This document shows positions 37,646-60,279 of a stretch of 64,000 bases of DNA, in pieces. The stretch comes from Zygaena filipendulae (Eukaryota > Arthropoda > Insecta > Lepidoptera > Zygaenidae). The position numbers and the translations under genes are program-made. The notes below the pieces were generated by a model. It saw only the letters and a list, made by a program, of their open reading frames with translations. It was not told where the DNA came from and did not search any database. How positions within the stretch are numbered: the stretch's first letter is position 1; every line of letters starts with the position of its first letter. The stretch lies in contig OU015650.1 of the NCBI GenBank assembly GCA_907165275.2, positions 9,020,001 to 9,084,000 on the forward strand, in the 5' to 3' direction.

Positions 37646-38095
37646 TTATTAGTATGGAATCTGTGGTATAGATACATATTATACTTATAATCTGAATCTC
37701 GGACGCGACTCCAAAGATTTTCATGAAATTTAGTATGCAGGGTTGTTTTATCTGTGTTTTCAGGCAATGAAAAATGAGTGTTTGGTACTGCTTTTTCTAC
37801 TTAACGACAGATAGCACTATGAGCGAAGCTCGGTCACCTAGATATTTTTAGTATGTGGCAATCAATTATAGATGATTTAGTCATTTTAGATGTAGTTATA
37901 TACCTAATTATGTAAGGAGCTTTAAAATTCCTTTTGATCGCACTGTATTCCAGTTTACGGTCCCCGAATATAACACTTTAAGCTCTACTAAAAGTTACCA
38001 CCTAAATATTGCAATATCTAATCCACTAAGTTATACAGTCATTGCAGTGCAGTCTTGACAATTTTTCAACACTCAAAAGTTCACTTTATTCTTAA

Positions 38096-38294
38096 CTAGC
38101 TGTCCCGCGCGGTTTCAACCGTGATCGTTTTGGAGTTCCCGCGGCAATTCCGGATTAAAATATAGCCTATGTTACTCAAGAATAATGTAGCTTTCTAATG
38201 GTGAAAGAATTTTTGAAATCGGTCCAGTAGTTTTTGAGTTAAATCGTAACAAACAAACCAAAAATCAAATCTTTCCTCGTTATAATATTAGTAT
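38096..38294 (-). repeat. GTGAAACCGCGG-family repeat nested in DIRS element
   Basis: ACTAGCTGTCCCGCGCGG to CGTTATAATATTAGTATAG; complete short form. Confidence 0.75.
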
Positions 38295-38297
38295 AGA

Positions 38298-38486
38298 CTA
38301 GCTGTTCCCTGCGGTTTCACCCGCGTTGGTTTCACAGACCTCGCGGGAATTCCGGAATAAAGGGTGCCCTGTGTGTTATTCTGATGTATAAGCTATGTTA
38401 ATGTGAATTTCATTATAATCCATTCAGTGGTATTTGCGTGAAAGAGTTGCAAACACACACTCTCGCTTTTTTAATATTGGTAAGAA
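38298..38486 (-). repeat. GTGAAACCGCGG-family repeat nested, tandem to previous
   Basis: ACTAGCTGTTCCCTGCGG to CTCTCGCTTTTTTAATATTG; abuts the copy ending at 38,294 in the same orientation, so one inserted at the edge of the other. Confidence 0.7.
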
Positions 38487-38559
38487 TTTCAAACGAGTTA
38501 ACGAGAGTTAACGAGTTTATCAAGTCAAATCAGTTCAAAATGGAAGACCTACGGACTAT

Positions 38560-38690
38560 TCGGTTTAAAGATCTTTATTATACTCATTAAGACACATGCC
38601 ACTTACATGAGTACATTAATAAAATTTAAAATCAGTCACACAGAACAAAATAATCAACATAGTGTAGGGTAGGTAAGTTGCAAGTTAGCT
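38560..38690 (-). repeat. LINE 3'-tail-like sequence
   Basis: On the minus strand it ends GTATAATAAAGATCTTTAAA after about 120 bp; resembles a non-LTR 3' end. Could instead belong to the DIRS body. Confidence 0.3.
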
Positions 38691-38830
38691 GCGAGGAGAC
38701 AATATTTCAAGTGCTGACAATATAAGGCGGTGGTCCAAGTTATAAAAGGTCTTGTTTTTTAATGTGGTCTAACAATTTTTTTTGAAGATTCTAAGCTACT
38801 ATTACGATACTTGTGTTTTAAAAACCGCTT

Positions 38831-39102
38831 ATGGCGACCATAGACCTAAAAGAAGCATATTTTTTGGTTTTCAAACAGAAAAATACTGCCATTAGACAAA
38901 CAATCCAAGCTGTTGGAGAGAGTTTTAAACAGTTTTAAAATCATGCCAGGCAGGTACTTCCCTTGAATCAGTTTTTTCATGGTGGATTAATAATAAAATA
39001 TTAGGCATTCAAAAAACAAAACTCGTAAGAACCGTTAACACTTTGGAAATATTCTCCGCTGCCTCTCCAACAGGTTGGGGTGTACCTATCGTGCATCGGT
39101 GA
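38831..39102 (+). pseudogene. DIRS reverse transcriptase/RNase H remnants
   Basis: Reverse transcriptase motif A ATIDLKEAYFLV at 38,834-38,866, followed by a stop at 38,936. A second frame at 38,965-39,102 includes TLEIFSAASPTGWG, matching the DIRS RNase H signature, but the usual Asp before AS is Ala. The intervening catalytic core (the YxDD-type box) is missing. Confidence 0.7.
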
Positions 39103-39689
39103 ACATCGGTTTATGGTCTAATGTGCTTTGCAAAGTTTCCGACAGATCAGGAGACGCGAGGGAAGACTTCTTTTGATCTTCACGTCGCGTCGTACATAAA
39201 TTTAGGAAACAACCGCGAAGCCGATGTGGAGTCTTGACATAGTATATTGACTGATATTTTATTTATTTACAGTAAATGTACTTTTTTCCGTTCAAAATTT
39301 CTTAAAGGTGTTAAAAAACCTTTGTCGGATACCGAGTGGAGTTTGACTCATTCAGTCTTTAAATTGATCATCGATATTAATTTTGCTTTGCTTCCAAAGC
39401 CAAAGAAAAGCCCACTTTATTTATCTCGGCATATCTACAGACGTTTTAACGCACTCATGGTAGATTGGAGTATCTAGTACTTCCGTTACGATTTTTTTTC
39501 CCTCTCTTCTCTCTCTTCAAATGCTTAAAAAAAAAAAAAAAAATAAAATAAGCTACCGATAGAGCATCAGGCACAATGATAGTTTTAAACCGGCCAAGTA
39601 AACCTTGGTTACGCCTCTTCCTGAAATAATATTGATTGCTTTATCGCTGATATACCTATATCTTTAAATTTTTCAATATAACAAATTAG

Positions 39690-39797
39690 TACCCAAAAGA
39701 GAGCCTTCCGCTCGAAAAACTAACCAAGAAACGAATAGCTCTACTTGCGTTGTCGACTGCACAACGTGCAGAGACGCTGTCCTTGATCTGCTTAACC
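39690..39797 (+). pseudogene. DIRS tyrosine recombinase fragment
   Basis: The frame reads KRIALLALSTAQRAETLSLI, the box-A Arg region of DIRS recombinases, then breaks at a stop; the later catalytic His/Arg/Tyr boxes were not found. A 17-A run at about 39,822 follows. Confidence 0.65.
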
Positions 39798-40148
39798 AAC
39801 TGAAAGTCAATACCTCTAATGAAAAAAAAAAAAAAAAACTTACTAAATACAGAAAATTATTGACCACGAAACGACCTATTCACAATGCTTTAACTCACAA
39901 TGCCTTAACTTTATCCCACTGTATCCCATAAATGAGGATAGACTCTTTGCAGAAGCAGCTTACAATAATGACTCTGATTAATAAACATTTATATAAATAC
40001 AAGATAAACAAAATATATAAATATTTTGTAAAATTATTCGTACAAGTCTAATTATATTTTTTCTCTACTCGTGTTCGCTGATTTAACTTGGTTTATCATC
40101 GTTCTTCTTTCCCTCTCTTTTACCTATTTCATGGTGAGCGCTAAACAT

Positions 40149-40276
40149 CTACATAGTAAAACATCTCTAATAAATCTCGAGGATGCAACGTCGCAGTATA
40201 ATTGATGGTTAAACAAACTTACCTAGTGATGTTTGACCATAATTATACGAGACGTTGCATCCGAAGAGATTTATTA
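40149..40276 (+). repeat. DIRS internal complementary region
   Basis: Positions 40,149-40,203 complement the left end of the element; positions 40,201-40,276 complement its right end. The two halves meet at ATAATTGATGG, mimicking the joined ends of a circular intermediate, for which this region is thought to be the template. Confidence 0.88.
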
Positions 40277-40362
40277 CCCTCCCAGCCCATAGGTTTCGTT
40301 AAAAACTTATACATCTATAAGTATTAACGTTACCCCATGCCATGAAATAGGTGCTCTGAAAA

Positions 40363-40613
40363 AATGAGCTGGCACGGCGGCGTGCGGCAACGCAGGCGCT
40401 ACGCCGGGTGGGGCGGGGAGGAGGGGTACACAGTAGTCAATTGAATATCTTTTTATTTTTGATTCTCCTTTAGAGCTCTAAATAATTGTGTGCGATGCCA
40501 GTACATTGAAGAATGGACTACATAGTAAAACATCTCTAATAAATCTCTTCGGATGCAACGTCTCGTATAATTATGGTCAAACATCACTAGGTAAGTTTGT
40601 TTAACCATCAATT
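40363..40613 (-). repeat. DIRS right inverted terminal repeat
   Basis: Complement of the left repeat, plus a right-specific extension of about 50 bp containing CATCACTAGGTAAGTTTG. Confidence 0.87.
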
Positions 40614-41733
40614 TTCGCATTGAGTTTAACAAAAGACTTCGAAAAGATCATTAAGTTTCCTTCTAGTTAAGCTGTAGTCAGATGTCTCAATAGTAAACTA
40701 AGTAGATACCTATATAATATAACTTAGGTATACTCGCGTCAGAACAAAAAGCGGAACGAAACTTTAAAACTGAAATGGTTTAAAAACCTTTTTAATGGAG
40801 GTTTACCCAACCCACTTTAAAATGAAATTTGTTTTTCAACAGCTGAAAACGAGAAATTTAATAAAAAAACGTACCTACTCTTTAGAAAATGAAATTGTTA
40901 CTTTAAAATTGTACATACCTAAGCTAATAATATAGATATTATAATATCAAACGGATCATACTTTTCCAATATTTATATTTTATATATATAATTTTTTGTA
41001 TAAATAATAGGTAATTAGTGTGATTAATGAGTTTTCGAAGCGCCTTAACTCGTAACAGTATTAAAACGATTTTAAAAAGGAGGGGTTTCTCAATTCGGCA
41101 CGTAGGTCTCTATGTTATAAGACAATAAGTTACATAACATTTTAAATCTGAAAAGCTTTCGATATTGAAAACATATTATGTCCTGATTGCACACGTTTTT
41201 TATGCTTGTTTTACTTACGTACTTTGTTTTATATATGTACCTACCTACTATGTGGTGATGAGATGCAAAGAAAACAAATTTTGCGAAACACTAGCTGCAG
41301 AAAAAAGAATTCGAAAACTCTTTGAGTACCTACCTACTATAGAAATACGTTCTTTTACGTCTCTCGTTACGCGTTAGATAGATAGATATTTTATTTCTGT
41401 TTAAAAATTATTTACAGTTTATGTCAAAATTAAATAAATTCATTAAAGAGATTGTCAATAAGATAATAATATATGATAACATTATTGTAACGAAAAATGT
41501 CATTTTATCAAAATAAAGAAATAGGTTAACAATTTATTAATAAATAAATGTCACCTTAATAATAAATAATGTCATGGATACGTTACATTACTTATCATAA
41601 GTTTGCCATTAAAAACTAATTCGTTTGGTTGTTACAGGTGGAGTTGTAACACATCAAGTTTCACCCGTCCACTAAAAATGTCAGACTTCATGCGTCTCCC
41701 TGCATGGTTAAATACTTGAAGTGTAGCACCGAC
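40614..41733. other. Intronic stretch of alpha-Catulin
   Basis: AT-rich; no exon or repeat recognised between the DIRS end and catulin exon 2. Confidence 0.5.
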
Positions 41734-41914
41734 CTGCGGCGCGCGCCTCCTTGCACGCGAGCACCATGCTGTGGCGCACGTCGGGGTTGTCGTCGGCGAT
41801 GGTTTCCCCGACGGCCACGAACCGCTCCACGGCGCAGCACACGGCGGCGCCCACGCGCTGCACGGCCGCTCCCCCCGCCGCCGCCTCGCCCCGCGTCGCC
41901 ACCAAACTGCTGAT
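41734..41914 (-). CDS. alpha-Catulin: alpha-Catulin second coding exon
   Basis: 181 nt, phase 0 to 1, acceptor TTTTGCAG, donor GTCGGT (weak at +3). Very GC-rich against AT-rich flanks. It encodes ISSLVATRGEAAAGG then VQRVGAAVCCAVERFVAVGE and ACKEARAAG. Several GC-rich frames on the other strand are shadows. Confidence 0.88.
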
Positions 41915-44900
41915 CTGCAAAATCCTAACGTTTTATATCTAGGAAACTGGGACCACTCATTTCATATTTACTGCTCTAAGTTTGTCTTCTTTTTTTTCTA
42001 CCGCGATGAGACGCAGAATATCTTGAGAGCATATCCACTAAGCGTTTATAAATACGGACTAATGGATATTAAAAAGGGAATAAGTTTATATTAGCATACC
42101 TACCCTCTTACACCAAAAAAAGTGTCCTATTAATTCTGTATGCGTCCTTTTTTCATGACAAAGATAATGGTAAGATGTGTGCTGTACCTACATATTTACC
42201 ACGTCCCTGCCGCGAAATTACCTAGTGGGTTATTTTTTGTAATGAAAAGAGCTCTTGGTTATTCCCGTTTGTGACTGAATTAATAAATATTGATAAAGCC
42301 TTCTTATTTCGTCTGAGTAAAACACCAGTTCTCAATAGATATTAGCGTCCATCCCCCAACCCTGTCAAGTCTAGGCTTTCGCCAAATGACTTTACCATAA
42401 GGTACTAGTAGAATTTCGGATGTATGCATGATAATATTACCTATGTGCGTTAGTAATTAGTATATTTTTCGCTAATAGGTACCTTTATATTTGGAAAATA
42501 GGTAGACATAAGTAAAAAAAAAACACGTAGAATACAAATCATTTTGCAGTATATAAATAAAACTTATCGTGAAATAACATGATATAACAATGGCACGAGT
42601 ATATTGCCTGTCGCTAGTCGTGATCATGTAACTCATACCAGCTACCTATTTAGCAGTGCTAGTCACAATAGAAAATCCTTATAAATGAGACTTTCTTATA
42701 TTTTTCGCTTCGAATAACTCTGAATTCCCTCTAGTCAAAATGGATATAGTGGGAGGAGTCGAAGAATGTCAAAGGATTTAGGGAACACAAGATAATCTAA
42801 CGCTTTTGCAATCATACTCGCTTAAAAATAAAGTAGCCGATTTTATAAAATAAATTTAGTCTCTATCGCCACTCAATTTGATTATAATCAAACATATGCA
42901 GGCGTTTTAGTGAAATAAAGAATGTACTTACGTATAAATAAATTGATAGTGAAATATGAAAATTAATATAGAGCGGGGCTCTACATTATGCGGCATGATT
43001 TAAAATGAAGCCTTTTAACTGAAATTAACTTTTTGTTGAGTGTACTACATAAGCTACGCAGATCGCAGATGTTACTTTGTTAACCTTCTTTGAAGGCTTC
43101 AAATGTCTAGTCTGTATTTCAAACAGCACTTTAAGGCTAAACAGGCATTGCTTTTTTAATTATAATATTTGTGATTTTTAATAATTCATACCGAGATTGA
43201 CGTCAATAATTTTGAAGCGAAGTTTGTTCGCATGAGGATGAAAACTTAGAAAAGTCATGTGAGTGAGCGAGAAAAACGATGATAATGTGCAAAGCAGGGG
43301 CCGTATTTTTTAGTCGTTTGAATTACTTTTGCACACAGAATCGCGAGATTCGCATGCGAATGCTCATACATTTTATAAGCATTCGAATGCGAATATTATA
43401 ATTCCGTGTGCGAAAAGTAATTTAAACAGTTCAAAAGTACAGTCCCCAGGTCTTTCCTTCAAGACACTTTCACAGCGGAAAGTAATGTGTTTTGAATTAG
43501 GAACACGAATATTCTTCAATTATTTCTGTGCCAAAAGAATCGAAAAAAAAAAAATATCCATGCTAATATTATAAATGCGAAAGTGTCTGCCTGTCTGTTA
43601 CCTTTATAGTTTATACACCTTAACTACTCAATTGATCATCATGAAGTTTTGCATACACGTTGTCACGTGTTCGCGCGAGAACTCCAAATTTGACGTAAAT
43701 GAATGAAACCGCGTAAAAAGCTAGTATAGAAAGAGTTACTGTGGCAAAGAAGCGCCGACCATTGACCTGCACAAAAATGATATAGTTTCTGAAGAGACCG
43801 TCTGAAGAACATTATTCAAAGAAGCCCAAAGTGCTATAATTCATAATAATTATACATTTTATCACAGTTGCTAGGTACTTTACTATGATTTTGTTCAACT
43901 ACATTCTAATACAGTTTTATATAATTGTGTGTGAGTTTGCGAAAACAATAATAGGGTACTTGCATGAATTTTTTTTTTTGCTATATTTCCTCGATTGGAA
44001 TAGTCTACTGTAATAAATGTATTTAAATACTATCGGAAACCAAAAAAAATATTATATTTTTGTAACCTCTATCTCTTAAAATGTCCGAACTATCCATAAA
44101 TAATAATCGGTTTCCTAATGTTTTTTTTTGTAGAAAGTCTATTATAAAGTTATTTATGAACGGAGGTATTTCGGATTCAAGTGTTATTAGCCAGACGCGA
44201 CGTTTATGTGCCGTCACAGAGTGCACTCAGACGTCGCTGAAGCGGATTGGTATGCAACACCGGAGCTGCATTACTCGACAATATTCCTCGCTTTTGTAGT
44301 TAGTTTTATGTTCCCGTCTCACTATCACTTAGCTTTGTCCATCAGTTTTATTTTATAGTATTTATAGGTGAAGGGATCGAGCTTTCACAATTCCTCTCAC
44401 ATTTTCAAGTTATATTTAGAATCTCCGCCATCCTTCCTTTTTCCGAAGTTTGCGTAGGGTTCTGAGGTCGTTCGTTCTTCAAAGCGCTTATACAGAACGT
44501 TATGGTTAATGTAAATGCGGTAATTATATTGATTAAATTATTTATTGATCTGCCTATAACGGAGTATAGGCAGATCAAAATCTTACAACGTTTTCAAAAG
44601 CTATTAGATTTTCAGATGCTTTGTTACAATTAATACAATTTGATTTTAGATATTAATTCTAGCTAATATTATTAATACAATTAATGTGAATTTGTTTGGT
44701 TGTTTACTTGTGTGTTCGTTTGTTTCGCTTTCAGGCCTTAAATATTGGTCAACCGATCAACATTAAATTTTGATTACACATTGTCAGGGGCATAGAAAAA
44801 TATGTATAATAATGCTTTTGATTCCGGAATTCCTGCGGGACCTCCGTAATTAAAGCGGGTGAGACCGCGGAGAACAGCTAGTAAATGCTATTAATAGCTG

Positions 44901-46341
44901 AATTTGAATTAAGTATTAAAATTATCTATTTAGATTCTTTTAAAAATGGGATAAGGAATCATACTCAAAGATAACGTATGTAATCCAAACTAATTTCAAG
45001 AAATTAATAGGGTAACATGTGTTCATTACAATAACTGGATCCGATTAGTGAGGCATGTTGAACAAAAACATAAACCGTGAGTTCCGAAGTGGCTCGCTGC
45101 GTACTGGGCGAAATGAGAACATCACAAAACTGAAATAATTTATCATTCCACAGGATAATTTATTGCTTGAACAAAAAAAAATGTAACGTACAATTTTATT
45201 TCTTTATTCCCTTGGAAACAATCAATTAACGAATATTTTTTTGATAGGGAGGCATAAATTAGTATAGTAGTGCGTGAGGGCTGTATGGCGCGGGCGGCGG
45301 CGGCCGAGGCGCGGGACGAGCCGCGAGACCGCGCGGCGCTAGCTCCGATCAAGGTCGACTTTGCACGCAAGCTTCTTCGATATTTGTGACTACTTGTTGC
45401 GCTACCTCTTCACTGCACCTTCGGGGGCTGGTCGTGCTGGCCGGTGACGCGGAGTAGTGTTCGTAGACAGTTAGCGCGCCGCACTCACCTGGAGCTCCCT
45501 GCACGTGTACTCGTCGTCGTCGGAGAGTGCGTCCATGTCGTCCAAGTGCGAGTCGGGCGCGCGCTCGGCGGCTCGGGCGCGCGGTGAGCGGGCCCGCGCA
45601 CGTGCCCCGTGATGCTGGCGCTGCCGCTGCGGCTCCCTACGCTCGGCACCGTCGCGCCGCACTGCCCGCGATCGCCGCGGCACTGACGGCTCTGCCTCGC
45701 ATCGATCGACACTCTCCGCCCGCCCCACGTTTCGCCACCCTCTACGAGTCCACGTGTTTCGCTTTACACGAGGAACTTTGACCGAAATCTGGTTACGTTT
45801 TGTAAAAAGCCTCCCATTAGATTTCGGTGGTAAAACCAAAGCTGTTTCCAAAATTCGAATGCATCACGCGTTTATCACGCTCGCAGACGTATTTTTATGA
45901 TCGCTTCAAACTGTAATTTAAAATACGAGCGACATTCACAGACTCAAACAGCGCCGGCGCGACGGACGTGCAACAGATTGCCCTCGTGGGCGGGAAATTT
46001 AATAGTAAACGTCATTTCGACGTTGCGTCGCACTCGCGACGCGTTTAGTGATAGCGCAGTTCCCAAAATAAGACGTGATGATTCTATAGAAAGCGTATCA
46101 AGCTTGGAATATCGTCAGAGATTTTTAGCGACGTCAGAGTTGTACCTAATAATTTTTATTATGGTAACGTCACAACAGCACTTCGAGAGAGCTGTGGGTA
46201 GCCGAGTGCGTTACTGGTAGAGCTTAGAATTATAATTGCACTATATGAACGTACCTGTTTGATGAGTGGGAGTAGTGTTCTTTCGATGGAGAATGTTTTT
46301 ATTTGTGATAAGTCGACGTCGGGCAGGCCAGCGGCCGCCAT
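41734..46341 (-). CDS. alpha-Catulin: alpha-Catulin (alpha-catenin/vinculin family), 5' part only
   Basis: Two exons splice in phase 0 to give an N-terminus that lines up, from memory of the family, with vertebrate CTNNAL1: IKTFSIERTLLPLIKQ in exon 1, then AVERFVAVGETIADDN and ACKEARAAG in exon 2. Catulin is a cytoskeletal, Rho-signalling scaffold of about 700 aa, so about 90 of its residues are shown here. The remaining exons are not recognisable in 1-41,733, so the gene runs off the left edge after a very long intron. The minus strand matches the upstream myosin; the spacing is about 1.9 kb. Confidence 0.85.
43314..43433. repeat. Long imperfect hairpin, ~50-bp arms
   Basis: The left arm GTTTGAATTACTTTTGCACA...GCGAATGCT pairs with the right arm AGCATTCGAATGCG...AAAGTAATTTAAAC across a ~13-nt loop. 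Either a MITE remnant or a pri-miRNA-sized foldback. Confidence 0.65.
43557..43727 (+). repeat. GTGAAACCGCGG-family repeat, complete
   Basis: GCTAATATTATAAATGCGAA, then CTGC/CTGT repeats, to AAAAAGCTAGTATAG. Confidence 0.7.
44545..44578. repeat. Perfect 14-bp hairpin
   Basis: TTGATCTGCCTATA and its exact complement, loop ACGGAG. Not a transcription terminator in a eukaryote; function unknown. Confidence 0.7.
44660..44882 (+). repeat. GTGAAACCGCGG-family repeat
   Basis: TAATATTATTAATACAATTA, GTTTGGTTGTTTACTTG, and the edge GTGAGACCGCGGAGAACAGC. Confidence 0.65.
45270..45765 (-). promoter_or_regulatory. CpG-rich block, possible internal promoter
   Basis: A dense run of CG dinucleotides surrounded by AT-rich DNA, overlapping the candidate alternative first exon. 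In this AT-rich window the other such blocks are the catulin exons and the myosin exons. Promoter activity is inference; no TATA box or mapped start was identified. Confidence 0.35.
45489..45851 (-). CDS. Candidate alternative first exon in alpha-Catulin intron 1
   Basis: The frame is open from ATG 45,851 to a perfect donor GTGAGT at 45,483-45,488. A nearer ATG at 45,536 gives 16 codons, MDALSDDDEYTCRELQ, ending in phase 0, the phase required by catulin exon 2. The long upstream part is Arg-rich and CpG-rich, so it is more likely 5' UTR. It may be a second catulin promoter/isoform or the first exon of a nested gene. No homology was recognised. Confidence 0.45.
46255..46341 (-). CDS. alpha-Catulin: alpha-Catulin first coding exon
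   Basis: 87 nt, 29 codons, ending LLPLIKQ at a donor GTACGT. ATG 46,341 was chosen for its context (GCCATGG) and because the length then matches vertebrate catulin. The frame stays open upstream with further ATGs at 46,479 and 46,563, so a longer N-terminus of about 46 or 74 extra residues cannot be excluded; that stretch is Arg/Ala-rich and looks like GC-rich 5' UTR. Confidence 0.85.
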
Positions 46342-46500
46342 GGCTGACGCGGAGGCGACTGCGCGGGTGCGCGCGCACGCCGGAGCCGCGCCGCCATTGG
46401 CCACGGCGGTGCCGTCACGTGGCGCCGCGCCCCGCCACCCGCACTCCACCCGCCGGGTCCCGTCGTAATCCGTAAACATCGGCCGTCGGCGATTGCGTGT
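46342..46500 (-). promoter_or_regulatory. GC-rich 5' UTR/promoter region of alpha-Catulin
   Basis: A CpG-rich stretch immediately upstream of the catulin start codon, falling back to AT-rich sequence by about 46,520. It probably contains the 5' UTR and start region; the transcription start cannot be placed from sequence alone. Confidence 0.45.
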
Positions 46501-46563
46501 CCGGTAGATTTTAGATTGACGTAAACTGTTATTGTATTTTGTCGTACAACATTCATTGTACAC

Positions 46564-48214
46564 GCAACTTCAGATAGTTTTCCCCTAGTTGCTATAGACC
46601 TAGCTTTACTACCTAATATCATATCTACGGAAAATGGTGTTTTTAAGGCTCTTTTCAGAATTTCAGAACTATAAGTAGAGCATAAGACCAGATTAAGTTC
46701 GGCCTATTGACATCTAATGTACCTATGGTATGTACTATGTAGATGCGTTATGTTATCTATTAAAGTAGCTAGATATTTACAATTATCAGGTATTATATAT
46801 AACTCAATAAGTAGGTACTTACAGTATTTCCATGGGTAAAAAAGAAAAAATGGAGTTCGTGATTCAAATTTTATTTAAGTAGGGTTGTTTTTTACTTTTA
46901 CATCTTAACCTTATTCGTTAAGTCTTAACATAATCATTGGCACGTTATCACAAAGTTTGTCAATGATTTAATTTAACAAACAATAACAAAAATTTCTTGC
47001 ATAAACTCTGCAATATGCGATGGCATTAACAAAATTACCCTCAAGTGAAATGAGATCTATAGTATAACTATTACCTATATTTTATATGATAAGGTAAGTA
47101 CATAATCTTCAGACTAATATTATTAATCCTTAAAACACACACAAAATAGAAAGGAACATTCCAGTTTTTTTAGAATCAACGCTAAAACTTCTACATAGCT
47201 TTTAGCATTTATTTTAAAAACTGGAATCGGTAACTAATGTAAGATAGGGTACATATTGTTCCAATAATACTGACAGAAATAATTTCTATAGTTATAAGAA
47301 GTAATAAAGTATAATTACACAATATAACATACAATGCACTTAAAAATAAAAGGATGAATTTTAAACAACCTGAAAATAGTTTAAAAATATTTGACAGACG
47401 TAAGAAATTTATTGCATAGAAGAATGGGCGCTTCCGTCTTAAGTGTTGTAACACTTCATGTCTTATGTTATTTGAAAGAGCATAAAAAGTTTAAAAAAAA
47501 TAATTTATACGACAGCAAAACTGGATCTCGTGCAGGGAAGAAGTTTTTGGTAATAGAAAAAATTTTTTTTTACCATTTTTCGTTGTGATAGGCACGCAAT
47601 GTATAATAGCTTCATATGTTATTAACTATAGGTATTTTTACGTGAGACATAAACTTGATCTGGTTTCATTAAACTAACATAGTTTTTGTATGACTTGTGA
47701 GTTGTGGTAGCAATAATTGTAAAACTTCATAACCTGGTATTATTATGATAACCTTAAAAGAAGTAATCCATATAGATAAAGGTTTGGGACGGATCTTATA
47801 TATAATTATAACGGCCCAATCGCCTTTCTTTCATAATAGTTTGTACAATCATTATGAAATAAGAGAAAGTGGGAGCACTGGTGCACTACAGATATAATAT
47901 AATTATAATTTATAGATAATATAAGGTATTCATGCCCACACTAGGTAGGTATGTGTATGCAGGTTTTTTTAACAATTCTTTTATATGACGAGTACATCAT
48001 GATTAACTACTTGCCCAATGAATATCTGACGTCACTAAAACTTCTAATAACCATAGCATCAACGTCAATACTCTGTCGCGACGATTGGAGGTACCTAAAA
48101 CCTTTAAAGCTGTATTTTTGAAACGACGAGTTTGTAAAACAATTTCTATTGTGGCGCGTGTGATATCCATCGGGTAGTTCTAGTCAAAGGTGTAAACATT
48201 AATATTTTAATACA
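46564..48214. other. Intergenic: myosin III 3' end to alpha-Catulin 5' end
   Basis: About 1.65 kb, AT-rich; the 3' UTR of the myosin and the promoter of catulin must fall here. Short frames at 47,209-47,454 (minus) and 47,391-47,588 (plus) lack support. Confidence 0.5.
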
Positions 48215-59765
<11,551 letters not shown>

Positions 59766-60115
59766 CTGAAATAAAATTAAGGTTTTTTTTCAAAACGTTA
59801 TCGCCACAGATGACTTAATATCTATTTATGTATTATTAGATAATAATATATTACAACCTATACCAAACTATGGGAAAAAGTGTGATGTGTGATCTTAGAT
59901 GGATGTATCACTTTTACTTTCAACAAAACTCTGCTTGTTTATTCAAAATAAATAAATAAATAAAATTATCGTATAGGTGATATATCGTATAAAATTAATT
60001 TATAAGTATCAATAAAGTATCACTATTATCTATAATTAATTGAAATTGGGCCCAATTATAAAAGTTTTTAAGCATAATTTATAAATTTATTACTTATCTA
60101 AATGACTCAAAAAAG

Positions 60116-60194
60116 AGGCTTTCTCTGATTGACATTAACTTAAACTAAATATCACACTAAATTAAATATCACATTAAGTCAATCAGAGAAAGAA
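60116..60194. repeat. Short palindrome, ~25-bp arms
   Basis: CTTTCTCTGATTGACATTAA pairs with CATTAAGTCAATCAGAGAAA around an AT-rich loop that itself has two AAATATCACA words. Confidence 0.6.
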
Positions 60195-60279
60195 ACAATT
60201 ATATAGAAACAAGATCACATTATAGAAGTAGGTAATGGAACAAATGTTGTTTTAAGCAAGTAAATTAAAAAAAAAATGT

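Larger units (their letters stand above)
35225..40613 (+). mobile_element. DIRS-type tyrosine-recombinase retrotransposon, decayed
   Basis: Inverted terminal repeats (35,225-35,433 and 40,363-40,613) plus an internal complementary region (40,149-40,276) whose first half complements the outer left end and second half the outer right end. This is the defining DIRS layout. Inside are remnants of reverse transcriptase (ATIDLKEAYF), RNase H (EIFSAASPTGWG) and tyrosine recombinase (LLALSTAQRAETLSLI), in DIRS order. The frames are broken, five 136-bp tandem repeats occupy the 5' part, and three interspersed repeats are nested at 37.3-38.5 kb. No target duplication is expected for DIRS. Confidence 0.85.
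41915..45269. other. alpha-Catulin intron 1, distal part
   Basis: AT-rich, holding a hairpin at 43,314-43,433, two GTGAAACCGCGG-family repeats and a small perfect hairpin at 44,545-44,578. The frame at 43,329-43,574 lies on the hairpin and is not supported. Confidence 0.5.

Noticed and set aside
41704..42094. Plus-strand GC-rich frames over alpha-Catulin exon 2
   Set aside because: Pro/Arg/Ala-rich shadows of the minus-strand exon.
45527..45781. Plus-strand frame in the CpG block
   Set aside because: Low-complexity Arg/Ala shadow; no splice or domain support.
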